NCBI GenBank assembly: GCA_947652615.1
Contig: CANTDX010000021.1
Span: 1 to 52,406, forward strand
Origin: an uncultured Dorea sp.
Lineage (GTDB): Bacteria; Bacillota; Clostridia; Lachnospirales; Lachnospiraceae
DNA: 52,406 bases
Direction of reading: 5' to 3'
In this document: one piece after another, positions 43,047 through 51,410 of the stretch
Position numbering within the stretch: position 1 is the stretch's first letter
How the letters are laid out: every line of letters begins with the position of its first letter
Translations under genes and position numbers: made by a program
Notes under the pieces: generated by a model
What the model saw: only the letters and a program-made list of their open reading frames with translations
Database searches by the model: none
What the model was told of the DNA's origin: nothing

Positions 43047-43991
43047 ATGTTTCATGGGATGAATTATGTGATGGAAGTCTATAAGGAACAGAGCTTTTCG
43101 AAGGCGGCTCAGAATCTCTACATCTCTCAGCCGGCGCTGAGCGCGGCGATCAAGAAGATAGAGAAGAAGGTGGGCGCGCCGCTTTTTGACCGGAGTGTGA
43201 GCCCGATCCAGTTGACGGAATGCGGCAAGGAATATATACGGACGACGGAGAAGATTCTGGATCTGGAGGATGAATTCGCCTATCTTGTGGGGAATCTCCA
43301 TGAACTGAAGGCGGGGCATCTGTCCCTGGGCGGGACCTATTTCTTCGCGTCGTTTATCTTTCCGCCGTTTATCGAGCAGTTCAGGGAGAAATATCCCCAT
43401 GTGAACCTGGATTTCTATGAGGGGTCGACCATGGAACTGGAACAGAAGTTGTTCAATGGAGAGTTGGATATCGTAATTGACAATTATGATCTGAATCCAC
43501 AGGTCTACCATAGAAGGAAGTGTTTTCAGGAGCAGCTTCTTCTGGCGGTTCCGGCTTCATTTGACAGCAATCGCAGGGCGGTAAACTATCAGCTGACCGC
43601 TGCGGATGTGGAGAACGGCAGGCATAGGAACCCAAGGTTTCCCGGAGTGCCGCTTCGCAAATTCAAGGAGGATCCGTTCGTGGTGCTGCGCGCCCATAAT
43701 GATACGAGGGAGAGGATTGATGCAATCTGCCTGAGAGAGAATATTCAGCTTAATTATATTCTGAAACTGGATCAGGTCATGACGACCTATCATCTCACGC
43801 AATATGGGATGGGGATCTCGATCGTAAATGATACGCTGATCAAGCATCTGCATTCGGATTCGTCGGTGATCTATTATAAGCTGGATGCCCCGGAAGCTTC
43901 GAGGGATGTGTATCTGTATTATAAGAAGAATGCATATCTGACGCGGGCGATGCAGGAGTTTATTCAGATTGCGGTGCCGGAGGAATGGTAA
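43047..43991 (+). CDS. LysR family transcriptional regulator
   Basis: 314 residues. The N-terminal winged helix-turn-helix has YKEQSFSKAAQNLYISQPAL and SAAIKKIEKKVGAPLFDRS. A periplasmic-binding-protein-like effector domain follows (LSLGGTYFFASFIFPPF; ELDIVIDNYDLN). It is divergent from malic enzyme and aspA, so by the usual LysR rule it probably responds to malate, fumarate or a related acid and activates them. The effector itself is not shown by sequence. Confidence 0.93.
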   Translation: MFHGMNYVMEVYKEQSFSKAAQNLYISQPALSAAIKKIEKKVGAPLFDRSVSPIQLTECGKEYIRTTEKILDLEDEFAYLVGNLHELKAGHLSLGGTYFFASFIFPPFIEQFREKYPHVNLDFYEGSTMELEQKLFNGELDIVIDNYDLNPQVYHRRKCFQEQLLLAVPASFDSNRRAVNYQLTAADVENGRHRNPRFPGVPLRKFKEDPFVVLRAHNDTRERIDAICLRENIQLNYILKLDQVMTTYHLTQYGMGISIVNDTLIKHLHSDSSVIYYKLDAPEASRDVYLYYKKNAYLTRAMQEFIQIAVPEEW

Positions 43992-44025
43992 TTTGACATA
44001 GCCATATTTACAATAAGATAAAAAC

Positions 44026-44071
44026 AGAACTCTTTGAGGTGGAAGATTTCCTGCCAAAGAGTTCTTGTTTT
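44026..44071. terminator. Bidirectional terminator between LysR and ribokinase genes
   Basis: AGAACTCTTTG pairs perfectly with CAAAGAGTTCT, with inner GGAA/TTCC pairing. T-run after it on the plus strand and an A-run before it (T-run on the minus strand) fit convergent genes. Confidence 0.88.
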
Positions 44072-44084
44072 TTATCATTTAGAG

Positions 44085-45020
44085 TTAATTCTTTTCGTCT
44101 TCTATCTGCCTGATATATCTCAGAACCTCTTCATATGTTGGGATAGAGGATTGAGCCCCCCGTCTTGTGACAACGATGGAGGATACATAATTTGCGAAGA
44201 CTGCGGCTTCTTTCAGATCCTTCCCTTCCGCCAGCATAACGGCCAGCGCCGCTGTGAAGGAATCGCCGGCGGCAGTCGTATCTATGGCGTCTACAGGGAT
44301 AGCAGGAATCTGGCAGATTCCGGTCTCTTCTGAGTCCAGATAGACGCCTTTTTCGCCGAGTGTTACCAGGATGTTTTTTACTCCTTTTTGTCTCAACTGT
44401 CCAGATGCTTCGGATAGATGCGATTCAATATCCTCAATTCCTGTCAGCATCCGAAGTTCTGTTTCGTTTGGTTTGATGATATCTACATAGCGGTATAATT
44501 CTTCCGGAAATTCTTTCGGAACAGGGGCGGGATCAAGAATCACCGTTTTCCCTAATGCCTTCGCTGTCTTTGTGCCGTAACACACGGTATCGAGCGGAAT
44601 CTCCAATTGGAATATAATAATATCAGCCTCCTTAAGCAGGGTAATATTATCATCGATATCCTTGCATGACAGAGTGGCGTTTGCGCCGGAAACTACTACA
44701 ATGCAGTTATCCCCGTCGCTGTTCACGGTGATCAGTGCAATTCCGGTTGTTGTGCCGGGTCTTCTGATGATTTTTGAGGTGTCTACACCGGCTTTGTTAA
44801 GGCTTGCTATTTGGATGTCGGCGTACATATCATTGCCGACGGCGCCGAGCATAGTGATATCAGCGCCCAGGCAGCCGGCGGCACAGGCCTGGTTGGCGCC
44901 TTTGCCGCCCGGAATCATTTCCATATGGCTGCTTAAGATTGTCTCGCCTGTGGTCGGCGTATGGTCTACGTTGACGACCATATCCAGATTCAGGCTTCCG
45001 ATTACTAATATTTTCTTCAT
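44085..45020 (-). CDS. rbsK: Ribokinase
   Basis: Phosphorylates D-ribose to ribose 5-phosphate. About 311 residues of the PfkB family. It shows GSLNLDMVVNVD at the N-terminus, the substrate loop GGKGANQACAA, ILDPAPVP, the NETE motif, VTLGEKGVYL, and the catalytic anion hole DTTAAGDSF. The start at 45020 is preferred to an ATG two codons earlier because of spacing from GAAAGGA. It is the last gene of the transporter operon and would use ribose released by the nucleoside hydrolase. A second, fused ribokinase domain is encoded across the divergent promoter. Confidence 0.94.
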   Translation of the reverse strand: MKKILVIGSLNLDMVVNVDHTPTTGETILSSHMEMIPGGKGANQACAAGCLGADITMLGAVGNDMYADIQIASLNKAGVDTSKIIRRPGTTTGIALITVNSDGDNCIVVVSGANATLSCKDIDDNITLLKEADIIIFQLEIPLDTVCYGTKTAKALGKTVILDPAPVPKEFPEELYRYVDIIKPNETELRMLTGIEDIESHLSEASGQLRQKGVKNILVTLGEKGVYLDSEETGICQIPAIPVDAIDTTAAGDSFTAALAVMLAEGKDLKEAAVFANYVSSIVVTRRGAQSSIPTYEEVLRYIRQIEDEKN

Positions 45021-45026
45021 AGTCAT

Positions 45027-45875
45027 TTATCCTTTCACGCTGCCTGCCGTAATGCCTTCCACGAAGTATTTCTGGAAAGGAAGGAACAGGCAGATTGGGA
45101 TGATTGCAGATAACATGGAGCTTGCGTAGATGTAGGTCCACTGGATAGACCGCTCTCCGCTGAACTGGCTGATTGCAATCTGGATTGTGCGGATTTCCTT
45201 AGAGCGTGCGACAAGCAACGGCCACATGTAGGAATTCCATTGGTTCATGAAGATCATGAGTCCGGCTGTAACGAATACAGGGACGGAGATCGGCATGATG
45301 ATCTTGGTGAAGATCGTAGGCCACTTGGCGCCGTCTACCCGCGCTGCTTCCACCAGGCTTGGTGGAATATCCTTGAAGAACTGGATAAAGAGGAAGGTAA
45401 CCAGTCCGTCTGCAACGGCAGGGATGATCATTCCGGCATAAGTATCTACCATATGGAGATTGCTTGCCACGCCGTATAAGGGGATGGCAATCGCTTCAAA
45501 GGGCACCATAAAGGAGATTAAAACCAAAGGATAGAGGAATTTCTTCCCTTTGAACTCAAAGCATGTGAATGCAAAGGCGGCCATGGAGTTTAAGATACAT
45601 CCGAATATAATCGTGAGTATGGTTACGATTAAAGTATTCATAATGGGACGCCAGAATTCATGTTTGGTGAAAATGATCACATAATTCTCAAAAGTAGCAG
45701 CGGTAGGAATCAAGGATTTGATCGAGAACGGGAACATGTTCCGGAACAAATCATCCTGGGTTCGCAAGGAAGCGGAAAGGCAGAACAAAATCGGGAAAAG
45801 CGCTGCAACAGCCATGGTAACCAGGACGATATAGATCAATATTTTTTTGATATTGGCTTTTTGCCGTAAAGTCAT
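45027..45875 (-). CDS. Carbohydrate ABC transporter permease (MalG/CUT1 type)
   Basis: 282 residues with six predicted transmembrane helices (first at about 13-33) and the ATPase-contact EAA loop EAARVDGAKWPTIFTKIIMP. The length and the C-terminus ending in FVEGITAGSVKG are typical of the CUT1 sugar-transporter family. Its start overlaps the first permease by four bases (ATGA). No ATPase gene is in the operon, so a shared MsmK-type ATPase elsewhere is expected, as is common for CUT1 systems. Confidence 0.93.
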   Translation of the reverse strand: MTLRQKANIKKILIYIVLVTMAVAALFPILFCLSASLRTQDDLFRNMFPFSIKSLIPTAATFENYVIIFTKHEFWRPIMNTLIVTILTIIFGCILNSMAAFAFTCFEFKGKKFLYPLVLISFMVPFEAIAIPLYGVASNLHMVDTYAGMIIPAVADGLVTFLFIQFFKDIPPSLVEAARVDGAKWPTIFTKIIMPISVPVFVTAGLMIFMNQWNSYMWPLLVARSKEIRTIQIAISQFSGERSIQWTYIYASSMLSAIIPICLFLPFQKYFVEGITAGSVKG

Positions 45876-46735
45876 TTGTTTGCCTCCTTTTCTGTCATGA
45901 ATTTATTCTGTACGAAACAGACCAGCATTACTATGACGAGCAATATGGTTACAAGGCAGGCCTGCCTTGGCCTGTTGGAATATTTGAAAGCAGATTTGTA
46001 GGCTTCATACATCAATACGTTGGTGCTTCCCTGGGGACCGCCGTCCGTGGCGATCTGCATAGGTGCAAACAGCAGGAAATTCGCGGTGGTATTCGCAACC
46101 AGAACGAACAGCCAGGTATTCTTGAGCAGCGGGATCGTGATCCGGAACAATGTGTTGAAGAATCCGGAACCGTCGATCTTCGCAGACTCATAGACTGCGG
46201 AGTCGATTCCTTTTAACCCGGCAAGAATGAACATCATCCAGTATGCGCAGCCTCTCCAGGAGGAGATCAGCACGATGGAAAGAAGCGCCCATTTCTTATC
46301 GATCAGGAATCCGACCGGTCTAAGGCCAAGGACACCGAGCATGCTGTTCACAACTCCGTTATTCACATTTAACATCATCTGCCAGATGACGGTTGATATG
46401 GTAAGAGATATACAAAAGGGGAGATAGAATATGGTGCGGAAGATCTCTATTCCCCGGACTTTCACATTCACAAACAGGGCCATGATGAATGATACGATAA
46501 TCTGGATGGGAATGATAATAATGTTGAATTTCAGTGTGACTTTCAACGAGTTCCAGAAAGCCTTGTCTGCGAATAAATGCTTATAATTATCCAGGGTGAA
46601 GCTGCTGCCGTTAGAAACAAATCCCTGGATGACGCTGTCTATAATCGGATATATCTTAAAAATACAAATCATTACAATGGTTGGTAATATCAAAAGATAT
46701 GGAAGCCATTTGTTTTTAATATAGATACCGCCCAT
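45872..46735 (-). CDS. Carbohydrate ABC transporter permease (MalF/CUT1 type)
   Basis: 287 residues with six predicted transmembrane helices and the EAA loop ESAKIDGSGFFNTLFRITIP. It starts after GAAAGGAG. It pairs with the next permease to form the membrane channel. A hairpin separates it from the binding-protein gene upstream. Confidence 0.93.
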   Translation of the reverse strand: MGGIYIKNKWLPYLLILPTIVMICIFKIYPIIDSVIQGFVSNGSSFTLDNYKHLFADKAFWNSLKVTLKFNIIIIPIQIIVSFIMALFVNVKVRGIEIFRTIFYLPFCISLTISTVIWQMMLNVNNGVVNSMLGVLGLRPVGFLIDKKWALLSIVLISSWRGCAYWMMFILAGLKGIDSAVYESAKIDGSGFFNTLFRITIPLLKNTWLFVLVANTTANFLLFAPMQIATDGGPQGSTNVLMYEAYKSAFKYSNRPRQACLVTILLVIVMLVCFVQNKFMTEKEANK

Positions 46736-46771
46736 GACAATCTCCTTTCTATTCCATGTATACGAGAAAAT

Positions 46772-46800
46772 CAGGTTGCTGCTTTTAAGTCAGCAACCTG
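46772..46800 (-). terminator. Intra-operon hairpin after the binding-protein gene
   Basis: CAGGTTGCTG pairs perfectly with CAGCAACCTG around nine bases; on the minus strand it is followed by ATTTTC. It lies between the binding-protein gene and the permeases. Such hairpins often cause partial termination or protect the upstream mRNA, giving more binding protein than permease. Confidence 0.7.
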
Positions 46801-46809
46801 GATTTAGAA

Positions 46810-48156
46810 TTATTTATACGCTGCGGTTGCGGCATCAAATTGTTCTACCGCAGTGTTCAGAGCTTCTTCTACGTCAGCGCCGTTGCGGACATCTTCCCAA
46901 GCCTGGTCAAGAGCTGTGGAGTATTCGCCGAATACAGGTGTCACCGCACGCGGTACGGCAGTGTTTGCTGCCTCATAGGCTGCGATCTTCATGTCCTCGG
47001 GTGCATCCGGGTTATTGGCGATCTCTTCCTGCTTGTCGAGACGGCTTGGAACGTCGCCGTTGATCTCAAGCCACATATCGCTTCCTTTGCCCAGGGTAAA
47101 GTATTTGATAAAATCAGCGGCAGCATCTTTGTTACTGGACTTGGAATTGATTCCGAAGTACCAGCTTCCGGTTGAAGTGGCAACTTCATCCTCATGTCCT
47201 TCGAAGCAAGGAGCATAGGTATAGCCGACTTCGTCATCACATGTCATGTTAGAAGGTGTCCAGGTTCCTCCGATCATGAATAATACTTTTCCGGCAGCGA
47301 ATTGATCCCCAAGCTGATCTGCGTCGTATCCTCTGGAGGCAATCCCGTCATCTACAAGTTTCTGGTACCAGGTCATGGCATCGATCCATGGTTTTGTATT
47401 TACAACACCGTCCAGGGAGTATCCGTCGTCACTGATGTTCTTCCCGCCCATGGAATTGGCAAGCATATTCATCTGATATACACGGCTTACCTGCTGGAAG
47501 TCGAATCCGATATATCCCTGGGATCCGTCCGGATCAAGTTTTTTGAGACCCTGCTTAGCAAGGTCAGCTACTTCTTCGTAGGTCAGACGGTTATCGGCGT
47601 CATTTTCCGGAATCTTGATACCGGCCTGATCGAGCAGAGTCTTGTTATAATATAATTCCTGAGTAGACGTATTCTCAGGTGCGGCGTACATGGTATCCTC
47701 CCATACGCCGGCCTGATAGGAAGCGTCATCCCATTTTGCTTTCTCTTCGTCGTTGAAATACTGGTCCAATGGCTCTAGGTATCCGCTGGAACCATACTTG
47801 GATACATAGGTTACGTCAACGCTCATAACATCAAAATCAGCATCCCCGGCCGCAGATTTTGTCTCGATTACTTCAAACAGATCGTTGAAGGTGTAGAATT
47901 CTGCGTTAATATGTACGCCTGTTTCCTCTTCATAAGCTTCAAGGATAGGTTTTGTGATGCCTTCCCATCCGTCTTCTCCTGTTCCTTGGGAGATCCATTT
48001 GATCGTAACGGAATCTCCGCTGCTTTCTCCGCCGTCAGATGAGCTGCTGCCGGAATCATTGCCAGAGTCGTTGCCGGAGCCGCCGCATCCGGTAAGAGCC
48101 ATGCCGGCTGTCATTGCTGTAACGAGTGTCAATGCCATAATTTTTCTTAATTTCAT
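46810..48156 (-). CDS. Extracellular solute-binding lipoprotein (CUT1 type)
   Basis: 448 residues. Signal with lipobox LTGC (Cys 24), then a Ser/Gly/Asp linker (GNDSGNDSGSSSSDGGES), then a family 1 binding-protein fold (VTIKWISQGTGEDGWEGI; FAAGKVLFMIGGTWTPSNM). It delivers substrate to the two permeases. The fold is that of sugar-binding proteins, not the BmpA type usually used for nucleosides, so the ligand may be a nucleoside-like or ribosylated sugar compound. Ligand cannot be read from sequence. Confidence 0.93.
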   Translation of the reverse strand: MKLRKIMALTLVTAMTAGMALTGCGGSGNDSGNDSGSSSSDGGESSGDSVTIKWISQGTGEDGWEGITKPILEAYEEETGVHINAEFYTFNDLFEVIETKSAAGDADFDVMSVDVTYVSKYGSSGYLEPLDQYFNDEEKAKWDDASYQAGVWEDTMYAAPENTSTQELYYNKTLLDQAGIKIPENDADNRLTYEEVADLAKQGLKKLDPDGSQGYIGFDFQQVSRVYQMNMLANSMGGKNISDDGYSLDGVVNTKPWIDAMTWYQKLVDDGIASRGYDADQLGDQFAAGKVLFMIGGTWTPSNMTCDDEVGYTYAPCFEGHEDEVATSTGSWYFGINSKSSNKDAAADFIKYFTLGKGSDMWLEINGDVPSRLDKQEEIANNPDAPEDMKIAAYEAANTAVPRAVTPVFGEYSTALDQAWEDVRNGADVEEALNTAVEQFDAATAAYK

Positions 48157-48176
48157 AACGATTCCCCTTTTCTATA

Positions 48177-49154
48177 TTATTTGGTTAGTTTCTTGAACAG
48201 GTCTGCGAACAAATTGTCACGGTTGATATAGTACACATATTTGATAAAATGTCTGTTATTATCGTATGCATATCGGTCGTCATACTCCGGGATCGGGCTG
48301 TGGATCAGGCTGTCTTCCATGAAATCACCGTCTAACAGCCACGCGACTGCGGTGACATCCCAGATCGGCCTTGTCCAGGTGGAACCGCCGTAGCATTCCA
48401 TAGCTTCTTTGGTGGTCACATCTACAAGATAGTCACACAGCTTGTTCTTCCCTCTCAAATGGTGTTCTAATTCCGGGCCGCTGGTGGTGAATGCAGATAC
48501 AACGCCCATGCAGGGAAGCTGCACAAGAGGAACTTCGCATCCGAATACAATTCTGGCTCCGGCAACATCCTGATAGAGGTTGAACTCCTTATTGTGCGGC
48601 CAGTGCGTGGCGTTGCCGCCCAGCCAGATCAGTACGATCCTGTCCTTAATCTCAGGCTTCATGATTAGTGCGGAAGATACATTCGTGATTGCCCCGATTG
48701 CGATCACGTATAACGGATTGTCTTCCGTGTAATTCATGGCGCGTTCTGCCAGATCTTTGGATGCATCGGATACTACAGGTTCGTCTTCGGATGGCATATA
48801 CCGGGTAGAACCTCTGAAAACAACATCTTTCAGATCTTCTCTTTCCATCAGCGTCAGGACTCTTAATATCTCCTGATAACTCTTCTCCATCCCGTCGGCC
48901 GGACCGGAAGATTTCTGGTTGAAGAAGGGCGCGGCATAGATAGCCTTCAGGTTCAATTTCTCATCTGATTTGATCAGATATGCCAGCGCAAACTGATCGT
49001 CGATCTCGTTGTATGTATCCGTGTCGATTACGACATCTACTTTCCCCGTTGGCTTCCTAAGCCGTGAGATGAGCCTTGCCTGGTCGGACTGACAATTTGT
49101 TACGGAAGCGCTTGTAAATGCTTCCCATTCTTTCTTCGCTTCGTCTTTGTTCAT
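48177..49154 (-). CDS. Nucleoside hydrolase family protein
   Basis: 325 residues of the inosine/uridine-preferring nucleoside hydrolase family. The N-terminal calcium motif is DTDTYNEIDDQFAL (about 44-57), two residues longer than the DTDPGxDD of classical enzymes. Other blocks are LYVIAIGAITNVSSALI (seen in part), VLIWLGGNATHWP and the final WDVTAVAWLL. It would split an N-ribosyl compound into base and ribose, feeding the ribokinase in the same operon. It is the first gene after the operon promoter, starting after AAAGGAG. The substrate could be a nucleoside or a modified ribosyl compound. Confidence 0.88.
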   Translation of the reverse strand: MNKDEAKKEWEAFTSASVTNCQSDQARLISRLRKPTGKVDVVIDTDTYNEIDDQFALAYLIKSDEKLNLKAIYAAPFFNQKSSGPADGMEKSYQEILRVLTLMEREDLKDVVFRGSTRYMPSEDEPVVSDASKDLAERAMNYTEDNPLYVIAIGAITNVSSALIMKPEIKDRIVLIWLGGNATHWPHNKEFNLYQDVAGARIVFGCEVPLVQLPCMGVVSAFTTSGPELEHHLRGKNKLCDYLVDVTTKEAMECYGGSTWTRPIWDVTAVAWLLDGDFMEDSLIHSPIPEYDDRYAYDNNRHFIKYVYYINRDNLFADLFKKLTK

Positions 49155-49202
49155 AATTCTCCTTTCCCTGAATGTATTGTTAATAGTGAAGATGTCAGAA
49201 TG

Positions 49203-49224
49203 TTTAGGAAAGTATTTTCCTAAA
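49203..49224. promoter_or_regulatory. Palindromic operator of the nucleoside operon
   Basis: TTTAGGAAA and TTTCCTAAA form a perfect 9-base inverted repeat with four bases between. It lies just past the expected transcription start of the hydrolase operon. Related half-sites (TTTTAGAAAATA near 49278 and TATTTTCCTG near 49313) lie upstream. The divergent LacI-type protein is the natural candidate to bind them. Confidence 0.65.
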
Positions 49225-49242
49225 TAATTTTCTTATGCACAT

Positions 49243-49271
49243 ATACTACATTACATTTTTGCTTCTGTCAA
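49243..49271 (-). promoter_or_regulatory. Promoter of the nucleoside hydrolase/transporter operon
   Basis: On the minus strand: TTGACA (49266-49271), a 17-base spacer, TAGTAT (49243-49248). The palindrome at 49203-49224 begins about 12 bases after the expected start. Confidence 0.7.
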
Positions 49272-49353
49272 CAGTTATTTTAGAAAATATATAATAAAAT
49301 TTTTTCTTATAATATTTTCCTGTGCAATATATACAACACAATTCTTGGGGTCG

Positions 49354-49382
49354 TTGACAAAATATGGAATATCATACATAAT
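49354..49382 (+). promoter_or_regulatory. Promoter of the LacI-ribokinase fusion gene
   Basis: TTGACA, a 17-base spacer and CATAAT, 32 bases before the start codon of the fusion gene. Confidence 0.75.
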
Positions 49383-49414
49383 AGTTACATAAATAATAAG
49401 TTGAGGGAAAGCCT

Positions 49415-51310
49415 ATGACGATTAAAGAGATTGCGAATCTGGCCGGTGTTTCTATATCTACCGTTTCCAAGATCATTAATAATAAAGATCAGAATATCAA
49501 TCCGGAAACCCGCAGCCGGGTATTAAAAATTGTAAAAGAGTATAACTATACGCCTTACAGCAATGTGAAGAACATATCCACTGCAAAAAATTTTCTGATC
49601 GGTGTACTTCTGAAGGAAGGGTCTCAGACCAATCTGATGCTGAATGGAATCTTACATACAGCACAGGAGCAGGGTTACAGTATTCTGTTGTATGACAGCG
49701 GGAACAGCGAGGAGTTAGAGTTGAAGCATATTACCTCTCTGTGTAAGAATCATGTGGATGGAGTGATATGGGAGCCGGTATCGGAACAGAGTGAACAGTA
49801 CGAAAGACATTTTGCAGAATATAATATCGCTGTCTGTTATATTAACGGATATTCAGATCATTTTTTCTCTATAGATTTTGCGCAGATGGGTTATGTATTG
49901 ACCAGGAAGCTGTTGGATTATAAGCATACAAGACTGGCCTGTCTCCTGAAGGAGAAGAGCCAGCGCTCGGCCCTTGTGTTAGAGGGATTCAAGAAATGTC
50001 TTTATGAGAATCAGATCCCGTATAATGAGAAAATGGAACTGTATATTTCGGATCAGGATTATTTTACGAAGATCATTAATTATGAAATATCGGGAATTGT
50101 CAGCTCTCATTTTGCGTCATCTCTGATGCTGTATGAGCAGATGGAGCGTCTTCACTATTATATTCCGTCGGATCTGTCGCTGGTAAGTCTGAAGGATGAT
50201 GTGAGGGAAGGAATATCGTTTCCGCATATTTCCAGTGTGAAGATACCGTATCGGGAATTTGGACAATATGTATGCAGAGATTTGATTAATAAATGTGAGA
50301 AGCGGGAGCGGGCGTTGGAGCATCTTTTTGCTGCGCCGTATATCTTTGATAATGAAGATAGTCTGGAACCGCCGCCGTTCATGCGTGTTAAGAAGATCGT
50401 GGTTGTGGGCAGTATTAACCTTGACGTCACGTTCAATGTGGACTGGCTTCCGCAGGCCGGGCGGACCACGACGATCCTGAATTCCAATACCACGGCGGGC
50501 GGCAAAGGTGCGAACCAGGCGGTAGGTGCGGCGAAGCTTGGCAGGGAAGTTACTTTGATCGGTGAGATCGGGAATGATGCGGATGCCGCGTTTCTTTTTG
50601 ATACATTGGAGCAGGAGAATGTGACCACTCAGGGAGTGCACCGGGATCTTACCGCGCAGACCGGGAAGGCGTATATCTATATCGAGAACTCCGGTGAGAG
50701 TGCGGTGACCATTCTCTCGGGCGCGAACGGTAATCTGTCGGCGGCGGGGATCCGTAAGCGGCAATATCTGTTTGAGAATGCGGGGTATTGTCTACTTGCG
50801 ACAGAGATACCGATTGAGACAGTGATAGAAGCGGCTAAGACTGCAAAAGAGTATGGGGTGAAAAATATCCTGAAACCGGCAGCTTTAAAGACCATACCGG
50901 AAGAGCTTCTTGCGCTTACGGATATCTTTATTCCGAACCGGAAGGAAGCGACCGCGCTGTGTCCGGATGGCGATACGGTAGAAGAACGGGCGCAATATTT
51001 CCTGGAGAAAGGGGTCGGGACGGTTATTATCACACTCGGAGAAGACGGATGTTATCTAAGGACGGCGGATAGGGAGAAATATTTTCCGGCGGCGGACTTC
51101 GTAGCGATTGATGCAACCGGGGGTGCGGATGCGTTCATCTGTGCACTTGCTTCCTGCTTAAGTGAAGGGTTTTCGCTGGACAGATCTATCCGTATCGCAA
51201 CGTATGCGGCGGGCTTCTGTGTATCCAGGCAGGGAGTTGTGCCTGCGCTGGTGGACCGGAACACATTGGAGACACATATCAGTAAGGTGGAGCCGGGGCT
51301 GTTAGTGTAG
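49415..51310 (+). CDS. LacI-type regulator fused to a ribokinase (PfkB) domain
   Basis: 631 residues. Residues 1-55 are a LacI helix-turn-helix (IKEIANLAGVSISTVSKIIN), about 60-320 a periplasmic-binding-type sensor domain (IGVLLKEGSQTNLMLNGIL; HVDGVIWEP), and about 325-625 a complete PfkB kinase. The kinase keeps GSINLDVTFNVD, AGGKGANQAVGAA, ATEIP, NRKE (NXXE) and ITLGEDG. Its anion-hole motif reads DATGGADAF (566-574) instead of TGAGD/TAAGD, with the catalytic Asp572 kept. It is divergent from the nucleoside operon, which has its own canonical ribokinase. It probably represses that operon and may sense ribose or its phosphate through the kinase domain, or phosphorylate it weakly. Confidence 0.93.
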   Translation: MTIKEIANLAGVSISTVSKIINNKDQNINPETRSRVLKIVKEYNYTPYSNVKNISTAKNFLIGVLLKEGSQTNLMLNGILHTAQEQGYSILLYDSGNSEELELKHITSLCKNHVDGVIWEPVSEQSEQYERHFAEYNIAVCYINGYSDHFFSIDFAQMGYVLTRKLLDYKHTRLACLLKEKSQRSALVLEGFKKCLYENQIPYNEKMELYISDQDYFTKIINYEISGIVSSHFASSLMLYEQMERLHYYIPSDLSLVSLKDDVREGISFPHISSVKIPYREFGQYVCRDLINKCEKRERALEHLFAAPYIFDNEDSLEPPPFMRVKKIVVVGSINLDVTFNVDWLPQAGRTTTILNSNTTAGGKGANQAVGAAKLGREVTLIGEIGNDADAAFLFDTLEQENVTTQGVHRDLTAQTGKAYIYIENSGESAVTILSGANGNLSAAGIRKRQYLFENAGYCLLATEIPIETVIEAAKTAKEYGVKNILKPAALKTIPEELLALTDIFIPNRKEATALCPDGDTVEERAQYFLEKGVGTVIITLGEDGCYLRTADREKYFPAADFVAIDATGGADAFICALASCLSEGFSLDRSIRIATYAAGFCVSRQGVVPALVDRNTLETHISKVEPGLLV

Positions 51311-51327
51311 AATTCATCGTTAATTGC

Positions 51328-51343
51328 GCAATGCTGTACTAGG
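51328..51343. repeat. 16-base copy of the palindrome arm found after vapD
   Basis: GCAATGCTGTACTAGG is identical to 5730-5745. Here it stands alone, without the opposite arm, 18 bases past the fusion gene stop and before a decayed accessory gene. Confidence 0.65.
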
Positions 51344-51410
51344 CAAACAGGTCTGGATAAACTATAATGGATAAGAATGAAAGTATCTTTGGAAAGCGGG
51401 GGTGCGGCGT

